Part shown: positions 33,533 through 45,130 of the stretch, one piece after another | Layout: every line of letters begins with the position of its first letter | Numbering within the stretch: the stretch's first letter is position 1 | Assembly (NCBI RefSeq): GCF_037975245.1 | Contig: NC_092573.1 | Span: 17,288,265 to 17,352,264, forward strand | Reading direction: 5' to 3' | Length of the DNA stretch: 64,000 nt | From: Apostichopus japonicus | Lineage: Eukaryota; Echinodermata; Holothuroidea; Aspidochirotida; Stichopodidae | Translations under genes and position numbers: made by a program | The notes under the pieces: model-generated | Seen by the model: the letters and a program-made list of their open reading frames with translations, nothing else | Databases searched by the model: none | Told to the model about the DNA's origin: nothing

Positions 33533-34269
33533 TTCAATCGTGCATTTTGCACTCCGTCGATCCAGCAAGGGTACTAAGCATAATCGTACCGTTTTCATGT
33601 GAGAATTAAATAACTTCAAATCGTCAACTTAGAACAACAGCTGAAGTGGTTCTATGGTGTATTGAGGATCTGTAGGCACTGCTACAGGTACCACCCGATT
33701 CGATGCAAATCTTATAATCGTTTTGTTACAACGAAACAATACAGGTAATGAAACGCTCAAATATAACAAACATATTACTGTTGTGATAGAACCATAGAAA
33801 ATTCCTATGGATAAAACAGAATGTATACGGTAGCATACGCATATTAAAAGCCCAATTGACTTACACACTAAATCACAAAAGTAATATGGTCTTTATGTCT
33901 AGATTAAAGTTCTCACTGGCTAAACGCTACCCACTACTGGATAGCTGACAAGTTGGCTTTTCATAGCACCATCAATTTTCAGTATTATGACCCTGAAGAT
34001 TTTTTGCTTTTAAGAGCCTGAAGTTTTCGTCATTTGTAAACAAACCTCTCCACTCAGTAGTAAACAATTTTCGTGCGCTTCTCCTGGGAGGACTAAAGGG
34101 GTCTAAAATTGCCTCAATTGACCCAATTTTTGCACCACATGTTACTCCATTCATGCTCTTCAACACAAAAAAATCAGATCCTGATTGATAACATATCAAA
34201 AAAGATGTTCTCCTACTGCATATTAGCACTTTTCGTGAGATAGGAGAAATTCCGGGCGGATTGATATAA

Positions 34270-35010
34270 TCTGTAATAGGAGTATGCCACCGTACGCAGC
34301 ATACACCAACGAGGTAAATGAATCTGGAGAAACTATCACACAGTAAATAAGCGCGTACGCGCGTACCATGTATGGAGGGTCATGTGATGTGTTCCAGGGT
34401 GGTACTAATATACTACTCTCCCTATTACGCATGATGATTTCACCCAACTAGTACGGAAATGAGTTTGCGCGCTTAGAGCAGCAGACGACACCCGTTACCT
34501 AGCAATAACCGTGCCTGTAGCCTAACGTGATAGATATATTCCCGTCGAACAGCATTAGGCTCTGTTCCATGGAGAATTCCGTGGTTGCACTGAACTAAAC
34601 ATTTCCCCACATTTCCCATTTCTACACTCACTTATAGCGTGTAGTAATAACGTTAGGCCATATGAGACAAAGCTTGCCCCTAGAGCTGTATTAATAAGTA
34701 AGATTATGTAGAAAGCCTGCCTTCATTCAAGAGAATAAGGTTGGACGTTAGCATATTAGCACTATTTCGTAGGCCTGAAGTACCAGTACCTTCTTATGCC
34801 GTTAGTTCCCATGTCCGAACTGACCAATCTTTCACGAAGTCACCAACACTGTTCTCGAACTGCTACAGAAAATATCAGTATAGTACCACCCTGGAACACA
34901 TCACATGACCCTCCATACATGGTACGCGCGCACCCAATTGACATGAATCCTCCAGATTCATTTACCTCGTTGGCATACACCATTGAGGTAAATGAATCAT
35001 TAAACTCGTT
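34270..35010. repeat. Large inverted repeat upstream of SCAMP
   Basis: 34363-34407 and 34881-34925 are perfect 45-bp inverted copies (TAGTACCACCCTGGAACACA...). Outer blocks with GAGGTAAATGAATC also pair (34298-34330 with 34951-34986). It ends about 270 bp before the SCAMP start codon. Probably a mobile element; no coding content seen. The 33.53-34.27 kb stretch shows nothing. Confidence 0.85.
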
Positions 35011-35277
35011 GGCATACACGCCCTCATTCTCATGTGACCCTATTTTAATACAGAATGACGTCATTGCTCTGTTGAACTTCTGCTATGCTAGATTTATATG
35101 TTTTGTATGGTACGTTTTTAGCATCGTTGAAACTGTTGAGTACTGTAAGTTGAGTAGCCCTAAAACGAACATTTTGCACAATACTGTATGTACAATATTT
35201 CGAGAGAATACTAGCCTAACGGTCTTAATATCTACGAGAAACCACATCCCATAACTGCTTTAGTAGCTGTCGGTATA

Positions 35278-35334
35278 ATGTCTGATTTTGATAGCAATCC
35301 GTTTGCCGATCCAACAACTACCAGTCCATTTCAG
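35278..35334 (+). CDS. SCAMP1: Secretory carrier membrane protein (SCAMP), first coding exon
   Basis: Encodes MSDFDSNPFADPTTTSPFQ (19 codons) and stops at a GTGAAT donor in phase 0. SCAMP1-3 start with MSDFDSNPFADP and reach the DPSVTQ block after exactly the same number of residues. The NPF tripeptide binds EH-domain endocytic proteins. SCAMPs are four-pass membrane proteins of the recycling secretory and endosomal pathway. The cytoplasmic coiled coil and the four membrane spans must be in later exons. I searched the plus strand to the end of the window by eye and did not find them, so intron 1 may exceed 28 kb. The gene is divergent from AP3B, with 3.8 kb between the two start codons. Confidence 0.85.
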
Positions 35335-38300
35335 GTGAATTTTGTAGTAGCGTTTTCAAGGATAAACGTTAGGCCTAGCTTAGCAGTGTTAGTTGTTCCA
35401 ACACTAACGTTAGGTTAGACTAGTATAACACTACAGTTGAACCTAACTGAGGCTTAGGCCAAGCCCTTCAGTAAACCTAGGCTACGAAAAGCATACTTTA
35501 TCAATATCTGAGGCTTAGGCCAAGCCTTTAATAACAAACAATCACAGGCGTCCAAGGAACGGAGCGATGATAAAATAACCACACTTTTGTAAAACTATAT
35601 TTTAACTGGACTTTCTGAGTTGCAGTGGGACTAAATCATCATTTAGGCCTAGCCTAGCAAAGACCATTTGAAGAATTATTTTTCTACTTGCATCACAGTT
35701 AAGTTATAGAAGGTTAATAACTTGCCTGGAACTCCACCCAATAAAGGGACCTGCTAAATGGTTGCATCTTCTATAATTGTACCAAGGACTTATTGGCCTA
35801 TCTTAATCCTAGGCTAGGCCATATGTATCTTTAGCCTAGGCCTAGTCCCCAAAAGACTTTTGTTCCTGTTGGCTGCATGTAACAAGAAATGCACTCTCAG
35901 TGGGCTTGGAAAATGACACAGAGCTGTTAAATGTTCCTTAGGAATGGATGCAAACTGTAGAAGCTGCCAACTAATGTAGAAATGGTTATAGGCCTGAAAC
36001 AGTTGACAACACATTGCAACCAAGAAACTGTTTGAAACTCATCATGATCAGACTTGCATGTTGCACTTCAAATTCACCTGATTCACATGATCAAGTTCTC
36101 AAAGAGGGACTAGAAATAAATTGCATAACACATTTTTCCTCTTTTATCAAACATTATACCGCAGTTATAATTCCTGTTGTTTTGACCAACTACAACCCAA
36201 CCGCAAATTCTCTGTCATTTTAGGTTCTTCTAAATTAAAGGTGAATCCTCACTTCTTGTGATTTAAAATTCTAGGAAGGAATCGTTGTTTGATATTACTA
36301 GACCATGTAAAGTGTCACAAGGAAATATTTAAAGTTAATTACAGCAGATGACTTGCCTTGAAATTTTTATTTGTAACACTTGCAACTAACTAATGTCAGA
36401 AGTTCGGGCTATTCATTTCCTTCAAGGATGGCAAGAGTCACTACATTTGAAAGTAAGGCAAGAGATGGAAATTTCCAGCCAACCACAACAATAGTTCTGA
36501 ATGGTATTGAATAATTTAAGTCAATATTAATTTTATTTTTGATTGTCTGATACTGCAGGCCTAACTTCCAAATTACCCTTAGGCCTACAAGAAAAATTAG
36601 CTCATTTGCTGCATTATGTTATAACCATATGTTGATCATTGAATTGCAGCCTACTACATTATGCATTTAGACAAAACAGATAAGTCGGCGAATATACCTC
36701 TGTTTGGAACATAAATGTAATGATTGTGTAAATTTGAAAAGTCCTACAATTTCTTGAGGATATCTATGGTGGACATTTTTGAAAGAAGATCACAATTGTC
36801 TAGTGCCTTGATGAAGACCAGTAATGTTACTACAGAAAAAAGTTTGACTCCAAGGGACGCAAAGTTTGCCTCAGGGACCATAAAAACAGTTTGCGTCCCC
36901 AAAGAACACCACTTGCATGACCTACTTTACTTGGGTAGTTCCAATAGTATCACTGCCAATACTGTGAGAATGTTCTACATTATATAGGGCCTAGCTTCTT
37001 TTTTTTACTGGGGTGACACAAAGCTTGCTCGGGAAACCAGATTTTGTACCGAAACCTGTTTTTTGCTGACCGAATTTCGGTACTATATTTTATTTAGAAA
37101 ACGGAATTTGAATTGCAAATACTGGAAAAACAAAGATAAAGCTTTATCCATCATTTGTTGACTTTGGTTTCTCTTCTCTTTGCAATAACAAATTAAATTA
37201 AAACAATAGAAAGCTTTTCTGCTAGACATTGTCAGCTACGATCGGCACACGCCATCTACCAGTGCTTGAGTTTGGATAGCTATGCAGCCCTTATATGTGT
37301 TCATCAGTTAGGTGACATAGTAGTATTGAACTGACCTTGGTGGCCAAGGTTAGTAGTTGTGAGAAGTACACACTCAATTGACGAGATGTAGTTCAAAATA
37401 AGTTGTTATATCCAACGTGTTTATCCTCTTTGCGTTGTTCTTATTATTTTATTTCAATATAACAGTAGAGGATATGGAGAAAATCTTTTCAAACACATTG
37501 AGCACAGTTCGTGTTCAGAAAATGATCGTTAAAACTTTAAAGGTACATTGCACAATCAACAATACAATACGATATGTTCAGCCGCGCACGCAGCCGGCCC
37601 AGGACACAGTCCTAGCAGTAAGAAAACATTTGAGCAGGGCTCTGTGAGTTGAACAACAAAGATGCAAAGTAATATTAGACCAATCACAGTCCATCATTCA
37701 CAAGATAAACCTGGCATCAGGCTTGAGCCAAGGAATACTAAGGAGTAAAAATGTTGCATAGATGGCTGGAATTACAGATGTTGCTGTTGGACAATTATTC
37801 TTTGTACACTAATAGATTTTATTTTCTGTGTAAGTTTCCTTTCACTATTTCTTCTTCTCGTTTATCAGACAAGGCATCTCTCAGTTGGTTGTTTCCAACT
37901 TTAACACAAATAATTTATCATCTTTGCCGACCTAATCCACGCTTTTATCGATATTTTTCAACTTGTACTTGAAAGTGTAGAGGGTACGTTCTCTTCACTC
38001 CTTGAAGAGAAATTTACTTTACCGCCAAGACACCAGCCGCAAACATGGCTAGAGCCTTTCGAAATTTGGTACCTTCACAAGGGACGAAATAACTGGGTTC
38101 GCATAGCAATTTGCTACCCAAGAATTGCCAGTTGCTAATCAATATTACTTTTGATTAGCGAAAGATGCAGTACCTGCTAATGCTAACTGCTATTTCCAAG
38201 AATTGACGAGCAATTATTGCTAATCAATTCTCTAAAACTATTTCGTCCCTTGCTTCAAACACTTTGTCAGCCACTACTGAATTTATTGGACCAATGCAAA

Positions 38301-38900
38301 TCATTTTTTTACGATCTCCAATTGGTCATTATGGGGTTTATGCTAGGCCCCAATCTCCGAAAATATAACATCTGAATAGCGTGAATGGGGGTAGAGCAAT
38401 TTATTGTATTTTCTCGGGAGAGGGTATTACAATAACATCTACGTTGAGGAAGAGTCTCCATCTGGGCAAAACAAATTTGTTTTAACAAACAAATTCTAGT
38501 TTATCATCATTAGCAGGTTAAACAGTAAGCAACCGACCTAGCAAACCTTTCCTTAGTAAACAGAAATTCTTAGACGATTGTTACTAAATATTTAATAGTG
38601 CTGTCATTATCAGAGTAGTTTTCTAGCTGACGAGATCTTTGGGTGATCGGGATGACCATGATTTTTTTCATTCTGAACACCAACTGGGATGTTAACTTCG
38701 TGAAGTACAGTAAACACAAGACAAACGATACGTGTACATGATGTTAAAACTTTTAAGGATTGGTTCAGTTGTCATACATACATGTTATATGAAAGAGGAC
38801 AATAAAAGAAACACAATGGTGAAAAAACTGTTCAAATATCTTTTTCAGTTAAAGAGATATTCAAGTGTAAAGTTTTATCAGATTGTGTAGAAAACTGCTG
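35335..38900 (+). other. Presumed SCAMP intron 1, no gene seen
   Basis: TAGGCCTA-rich single-copy-looking DNA to about 36.6 kb. A short inverted repeat GGGACGCAAA/TTTGCGTCCC lies at 36854-36895. No SCAMP exon 2 (DPSVTQ-type) was recognised. Confidence 0.5.
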
Positions 38901-38916
38901 AAATCTGACTAGCTAT

Positions 38917-39154
38917 GATGTCACATCCTCACATTCCTGGAAAGTGTTTGTTTTTTCTCTAAATATTTTGTGAGATTTCATGACTTTCAACCAAAAGATA
39001 TGTCAGGAGATCTCATATTTGTCAAAGGAAGTATTTGAGATTAAACATCTGAAGAAGTTTTGATTATATTATTTTCAAATGTGTTAAAAAATGTAAATAA
39101 TTTTTAAAGGAATATATTTGTTAAGGAAGTGAGGATGTGACGTCACATCCTCAC
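38917..39154. mobile_element. Palindromic MITE with a 26-bp perfect palindrome
   Basis: GATGTCACATCCTCAC at 38917-38932 is inverted at the right end, where 39129-39154 is a perfect 26-bp palindrome centred on TGACGTCA. AT-rich interior; no gene. Confidence 0.65.
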
Positions 39155-39483
39155 AGTAAGTCTTTCTACACCAGTCGTTTTCAAAGAAATTTTGATATCT
39201 TCAAAGTGTCATGTCTCCTTTACAGAGCCTGCTATCATGGTAGTTTCTTCACTGTTCTTTTTGTCTTTCTGTGCTCTTTCATACAAAATAGACATGTCAA
39301 ATACCTGAACCAATCCTTTAAGAAAACATATCACTAACACATTTTTTTCGACATTTTTACTTAAGTTAATGTGGGTAATAAAAAGAGAGTCATGAAGACA
39401 GTAAAGTTTCTTGAATTTATTCTCCTTATATTTACCCTTTATTGTGAAAGAACTAGACTTGGACCCCTGTTTTTCAAGCTTAA

Positions 39484-40600
39484 TGCAGGCGTCACACTGT
39501 CGCGAAATTGACACAAGATGGCCATACGAATATGGAATTTTGAATTTCGCACGAAGATGGCCCCGAACTTGGTCAACAGCCTATCAACAGCCGAAGCAAG
39601 TACGATGCCTACAGAAGGTCACACGATGGCACCCAAACCACACACGAAGGCAACACGAAGATGTGCATTTCTATTTAAGTAGTTTACCCGCATGACACAC
39701 GAATGCCACACGAAGGCCACACGATGGCTACACGACGACGTATTGATAAGTACATTGTCGAATGCTAGAAATGCAAATAGCAGAAATGACAAAGTGAAAT
39801 AAAATAATGCTTTGTTATTGTAAGAGGAGGTGCTGGGCCTGTAAGAAGTGCTCATCATGTTCTCTGAGGTACATCAAAAGAAGCAATGCTGCTGCTTTCT
39901 TTTTCCTGGTTGTCTCATCACCAAAGTATGCCATTCTGCAGGAACTGAATTGTGGTTAGTTGTGATTGTGATTGTAGCTTGGGGAGTTACACATGCCTCT
40001 ACTCTGTAGAGTTGCTTAGGACTGACTGAGGAAGATTCTTTGAGGCTGGCCTTTATATGTCCACGTTACCATGACACCTGGGAAACGCTTGAGGTTCACA
40101 AATTCGTCTGTCTTCGCCGACACCGTGGTCCCATCCCGATGTCATCGTACTATAATACGATGGTTACTCGACGGCATTGCGAGGGCTTCACGTATTCGTG
40201 TTACCTTCATAAGACAATCGGGCAGCTTCTTGTTTCCTTCGTATTGTCTTCGTGAGGCGAAAATGCCCGATGGCACCGATGATCACACGAAGTAAAAAAG
40301 AAGATGACATGATTTGATAAGATGCCCTCACGATGGCCTTACGAAGGGCAAAATGGACACACAAATTCAACACGAAAATGAACCTTCGCAAGGTCTTCGG
40401 GCAATTTTTTTGGCATGCCAAAGATTTTGCCACCACTCACGAAGTTGCTGCCGGAGCCTGAAAAACTCCACCGGAGGTCATACGATGGCTTAAGATGCCC
40501 TCACGAATGGCCCGATGTTTTTACGATCAGAGCCGAATTTGAACATTTTCTTTATCGTGTGTCCATCTGATGTCAACTTCGGGACAGTGTGACGCCAGCA
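39484..40600. mobile_element. Harbinger-like MITE, 1.1 kb, TAA target duplication
   Basis: Ends TGCAGGCGTCACACTGTC and, as complement, TGCTGGCGTCACACTGTC. TAA lies directly outside both ends (39481-39483, 40601-40603), the PIF/Harbinger TWA pattern. The interior is crowded with ACACGA(A/T)G words on one strand in the left half. No transposase seen. Confidence 0.75.
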
Positions 40601-40639
40601 TAAACAATATGCATCTTAGCTATCCTGACACCTGTCAGA

Positions 40640-41996
40640 TATTTGGATGTTTTCAATGCAATTCGGGAGGGGCAAAAAGAAAACAGTTTTTGAGCCAGAT
40701 TTGTTTTTTTGCTACAAAAAAGAACGGTTTGTAGTTTTCATGAAACTATGCAAGCTAACCCGGCACACCCTGCTCCTCTATTGTCCGCCCTGCCCTTTCA
40801 ATCCGCCCGGCCCCGCTTTCACCCGCCTTTGTACTTCCCTACTCATAAACTATGTAGTTGCTCCATTCTTTGACCTTGCAGCAATTCCAACTCTTAAAAA
40901 AATCCCTGTACCTACAGTGTGCATATCTCTCACTGAATTCCACACTGTTCACAACTGCATATCGCACGTAGATAGGCCAATTCGAACTTCGGAGATTTAA
41001 CTACACAAGAGCATTTTCCTCTAAAACTGACCCAACATTGACCCTGGGCTCTTTGCAGTGTTTGCAAACAACCAGCTCCACGAAAATTAGAGTAGGCCTA
41101 TGTAAATAGCCTTTTACGCAATGTCAATTAAAAAATCAAACTTCAATGGGTACTTTTGACTATGCATGAAGTACAATACTTTACACAAAAACGTTGCACA
41201 AAAAAATATGACTGAACCATGTGGTCAAAAGAACCGCAAAAAGTTTTCAAGAAAGAAACTACTGTGGTATGAATACACATTGTACATTAGCAACTCTCAA
41301 TACGGAGTGAACAAATCTACTGTGAGATGGAAAATCCTTTTCAGTATCAGAGATGTTAGCTTCCCACAAAATTCATAGATTGTCTCAACTCACAACATTT
41401 TCTGATAACAAAAATGATTCAAATATTATGTGATAGTCTCAGAAACAATTCAAGCGCATCTTCATAACACAAGCACTTGTTGTTGAAAGTAACTGTAATT
41501 TACATCAAAGCCTAACGTTATGATATTTGAGTGCACACATGATAGCCTATACCACAAAAAGCTATCTTTACAAAGGAGAAAGTAACGTTACAAGTAGTTG
41601 CATACTCTTGTGTTCATTTAGCACTACAGATGCAAAATGTCTGTAGACAATGGGTAAGGAACTATTAGCCAATCAAAATTGGATACGCATCATTGACTTT
41701 TTTAGGGTGAAAATGTCGACATGGAAATGTTGTTAACCCTGTACCTTGCGGTTGATTGTAATGATTTATTTGTTTTCAAACAAATTCAATCTGGTAGCAT
41801 TGGAAAATTTTTTGGTTCTTTTCAGAAGAAATTGTGGTTTTTTGAAAGAAGAAAGAAGGATTTTCATTTAAAAATGTATTTTTTGTTATGTTCTGCATAG
41901 GCCTAGTTGTGAGTGTGTGTATTTGGGTTATTTTCTGTAATGAAATAAACTTTGCATCCACCGGACCCAAGCCATTTAAAGATTTTGGGTCCCTGG
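40640..41996 (+). repeat. Element copy A (inverted partner at 59467-60925)
   Basis: Shared stretches with the other copy include GTAGTTGCTCCATTCTTTGA-type sequence, CCTAACGTTATGATATTTGA, TGTACCTTGCGGTTGATTGT and an end near TTTGCATCC...GGGTCCCTGG. Conceptual translations of both copies share CTSLL-N-VVAP-FD-AA-PT and VPTVCIS--EFHTV. The left end is cut off compared with copy B. No recognised protein. Confidence 0.75.
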
Positions 41997-42378
41997 CTAA
42001 AACATTGCGTCTCAGACGCAGAATCCTGCACTCGTAACAATAGGCCTGAGCCGGGGTATCAGAGTACCTTACTGAAAATTTGGGTACTCGGAATCGAAAA
42101 CGCACAAAACAGGTACCTGGAGAACAAATGGTGCAAATGCTACGTTAGGGCTTTAATGATTTCAGTAATTCCGTAGGTCGACATGTTTATTAATCAAGAC
42201 AAGTGATAAGAAAGATTAACTAAATGACATTATTTCTGGTAGTGTAGATGGTGGTTTTAATTACTTAATACTTCAAGTTTCAGCCATTCTTATTGATACT
42301 ATATTGTGGATAAAATCACTCACAATCAAAAACGAAAATATTATACCGGTGAAATCTACTCAAAATTGAAACCTTCAA

Positions 42379-42424
42379 TCCATCGCATCCTTCAATCCAT
42401 CCTTCAATCCATCTTCAATCCATC
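42379..42424. repeat. Short tandem of CTTCAATCCAT
   Basis: Three to four copies with spacer changes. The rest of 42.0-43.1 kb shows no feature. Confidence 0.6.
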
Positions 42425-43449
42425 GCAACATTCTATGTAATATTCTACATTCCCGCTTCAAAACAGCACATACCTTCCAAACAATGGCTGATTTCCAGCT
42501 AATTGTAAGTTGTAGCTATAAAAAGTGTGTGTTTTTTGGTGGCAAACAAATGATTAGGAAAGATTTTCCCTTTGACTACTGCATCATAATGCATCACAAT
42601 GTGAGCGATTGAACAGATGGCTACTGTAGACTAGATTTCCCTATTTGTTTAGTGTGGTGTTAGGCTACCATGTGGTTGGAGAATTGTGGGGATTTTATGC
42701 AAACATTGTTTGTAGAGTGCATGTGTCTTTTTTGTCATCAAGCAGCAAGTTCTGGTAGTCAATAGCAATTCTTTCCTCTCGTTGTTGTAGCTAGTGTATA
42801 CATTCGTGCATGCATAAATATTGAAATTCTCAAAATTATTATTTTTTCATTCATTTATTTCATAGAAGGAAAGACTGGCAAGGAAATTTACAGGATATTA
42901 AGATGGATTATAGACGGGATAGCAAAACAAAAATGCTCGCAAGTGGCTTTTTATGAAACGTTTATTCCAAAATGCGATCGTTTAGTGATGAATTGCTACA
43001 CAGTCACACACGTAATGTCTGTTTAATTCAAGTTCAGAACTGAAATATATAAAGGGAAATCCTGTCTTGGCAACTTTTGACATGCGTGATTTGAAATCAA
43101 ATTGCGGGCATCACACATTCCCGCGGCTTATGCGAACCCTGGATCGTAGTAAAAGAAACAGGCGAAATATTCTTTTGTGTAAAAGTAAGTTGGCCTGATA
43201 TTTCGATCCTAGCAAGATCTTCTTCAAAGGCTAAATGACAAGTGACAGTAACAGAAGGGACAAAAACACACACAGAATACAGACAGGTTAATGAGCATAG
43301 GGAACACAAAGAGATAGATGAAAGGGGATAAGTGGACAAGTGATGGAGAGAAGAAAGAAAGAAACCAACAGGGGAAGAGGAGAGGTACAAGATAAACAGT
43401 GGAGGGACAAAGAGAGGATTAAGGGAAGGGGTAGGGAATAAACTGGAAA

Positions 43450-43890
43450 AGGACAAAGGCGTTGCATCCACAGCATCTCTCTGCTGATTCGTACTAGGTC
43501 AGGACGGCTACCTAAGGATTCAATCCCCTGTAGGGACATGTCGTTAATGGTATGGTTGGGAAGGTTAAAGTTTTCTCCAACTGGGGTCTCAGTCTTCATG
43601 GTGTTGACTGTGGATCTGTGACCATAGAATCGCCTCTTGAGGGTGGTTTTCGTTTCGCCAACATACTGGATGCCGCAAACTCTACAAGAGATCAGATATA
43701 TGACATTAGTGGTTGTGCAAGTGATGTGACCCTTAGTCTTGTGTGTGAGTTGCATGCTGTGGCTGGTGATGGAATTGGATTCAACAATGTGGTGGCTGCA
43801 GATGATGCATCTCGAAGTACGATCACATTTGAGAGTACCATGCTGAATGGGTGTAGGGTTAGAAGTAAGAGGTGGAACAGCAGCACGCAC
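43450..43890 (-). pseudogene. Penelope GIY-YIG endonuclease fragment
   Basis: Reads RAAVPPLTSNPTPIQHGTLK, CIICSHH, HITCTTTNVIYLISCRVCGI, QYVGETKTTLKRRFYGHRS and GSRPDLVRISREMLWMQRL. The order (linker cysteines, GIY-YIG motif, R-x3-H) is the Penelope C-terminal endonuclease. It shifts frame from the preceding RT-linker part. Confidence 0.92.
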
Positions 43891-44323
43891 AAGAAGGTCG
43901 CGTAGGTTGCGTGGTCGTCTGTAGGCGATGGTGGGTTTTTCAGGGACGGCTCGTTGGAGTCTATCTGAAGTGAGGAGAATGTTGTGGTGTCAGAGGTGAT
44001 TTGCTGAAGAGGAGGAAGATTTGGGTGGAAAGTAACAACCAGGGGGAGCTTGTTGTCACAATCGCGTCCCTCTTTGTCCTTCACTGCCAAAGTGGATGAT
44101 CTGGAAAGGGAGTGGACTCTCTGAATGGCTTCACGCACCCTTCTGGCACTGGCCCCTGGCAGTAAGGTGTTTTTCCAAAGCATCAGTATGGCGAATGAAA
44201 GAGGAATTACAAATGCAAAAGCAAATTCCACGAAGACGAAGTGCTCGACTGTAGGCAATTCCAGACTTGCAGTGATGGGGATGGCAGCTTGAAGAATGGA
44301 GATACTGGTGTGTGTTTGTGGGC

Positions 44324-45130
44324 TTAGTGTAAGTCTGTAGAGAGAGAACTGTGTTCCTTGCCAACAGTCACATTGAGAAAGTTAACCTGTTGGTGAGAGT
44401 ACTCAGAGGTGAATTTGATGGTGCTGTGGAAAGAATTGATGTGATTTATGAAGGTGAGCAGGCTATCCTCATCACTGGTCCAAATGAAGAAGATGTCATC
44501 AATGTAGTGCCCCCAGATAAGAGGATGGCAGGGAGCAGTACTGAGCATGCTATCTTCAAGGCTAGACATAAACAGGCCAGCAATGGAAGGAGCCATCCTG
44601 GTACCCATGGCAGTCCCTTGTCTTTGTAGGTAATGCTTGTCCATGAATGTGAAGTTGTTTTTGGTGAGAACCTGTTGCATGAGAACTTTGATGTCAGAGA
44701 TAGGTGGACAAGGGTGGACCTTCTTGGAAAGGGCTGCACACGTGGCTGTGATACATTCAGCATGAGGGATGTTAGTGTAAAGAGAAGTGATGTCGAAAGT
44801 ATCGATGATGGCTGTGCTGGGGATTTGGTTCTTGATATATAATCTGGAGTGTCATGGATGTAAGAATTAATCTGAGGAAACAGAGGTTTGATGAAGTGGT
44901 CCACAAACAAGGATATCTTCTCGGTGGGGGACCCATTGCCTGATATGATAGGCCTACCAGTGTTACCAGGCCTGTGAATTTTGGGCAGAAGATAAAACCT
45001 GGCTGCCTTACAGTCTGTGGGAGAAAGGAAAGAAACAGCCTTCTTAGAGATCTGGTTCCGCTGGTACATATTAGTGATGGTCTGTTTTTTCTGCTGGGAG
45101 AAAATAACTGTGGGAGAAAATAACTGTGTT
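44324..45130 (-). pseudogene. Penelope reverse transcriptase fragment
   Basis: RT fingers/palm in two frames. The first reads KKAVSFLSPTDCKAARFYLL to about HDTPDYI; the second reads DKHYLQRQGTAMGTRMAPS through YIDDIFFIWTSDEDSL to HQQVNFLNVTV. The catalytic aspartates are kept, but the frame is broken between them. Confidence 0.9.

Noticed and set aside
43552-43905. Plus-strand open frames between 43.5 and 44.9 kb
   Set aside because: Antisense of the Penelope-like coding blocks.
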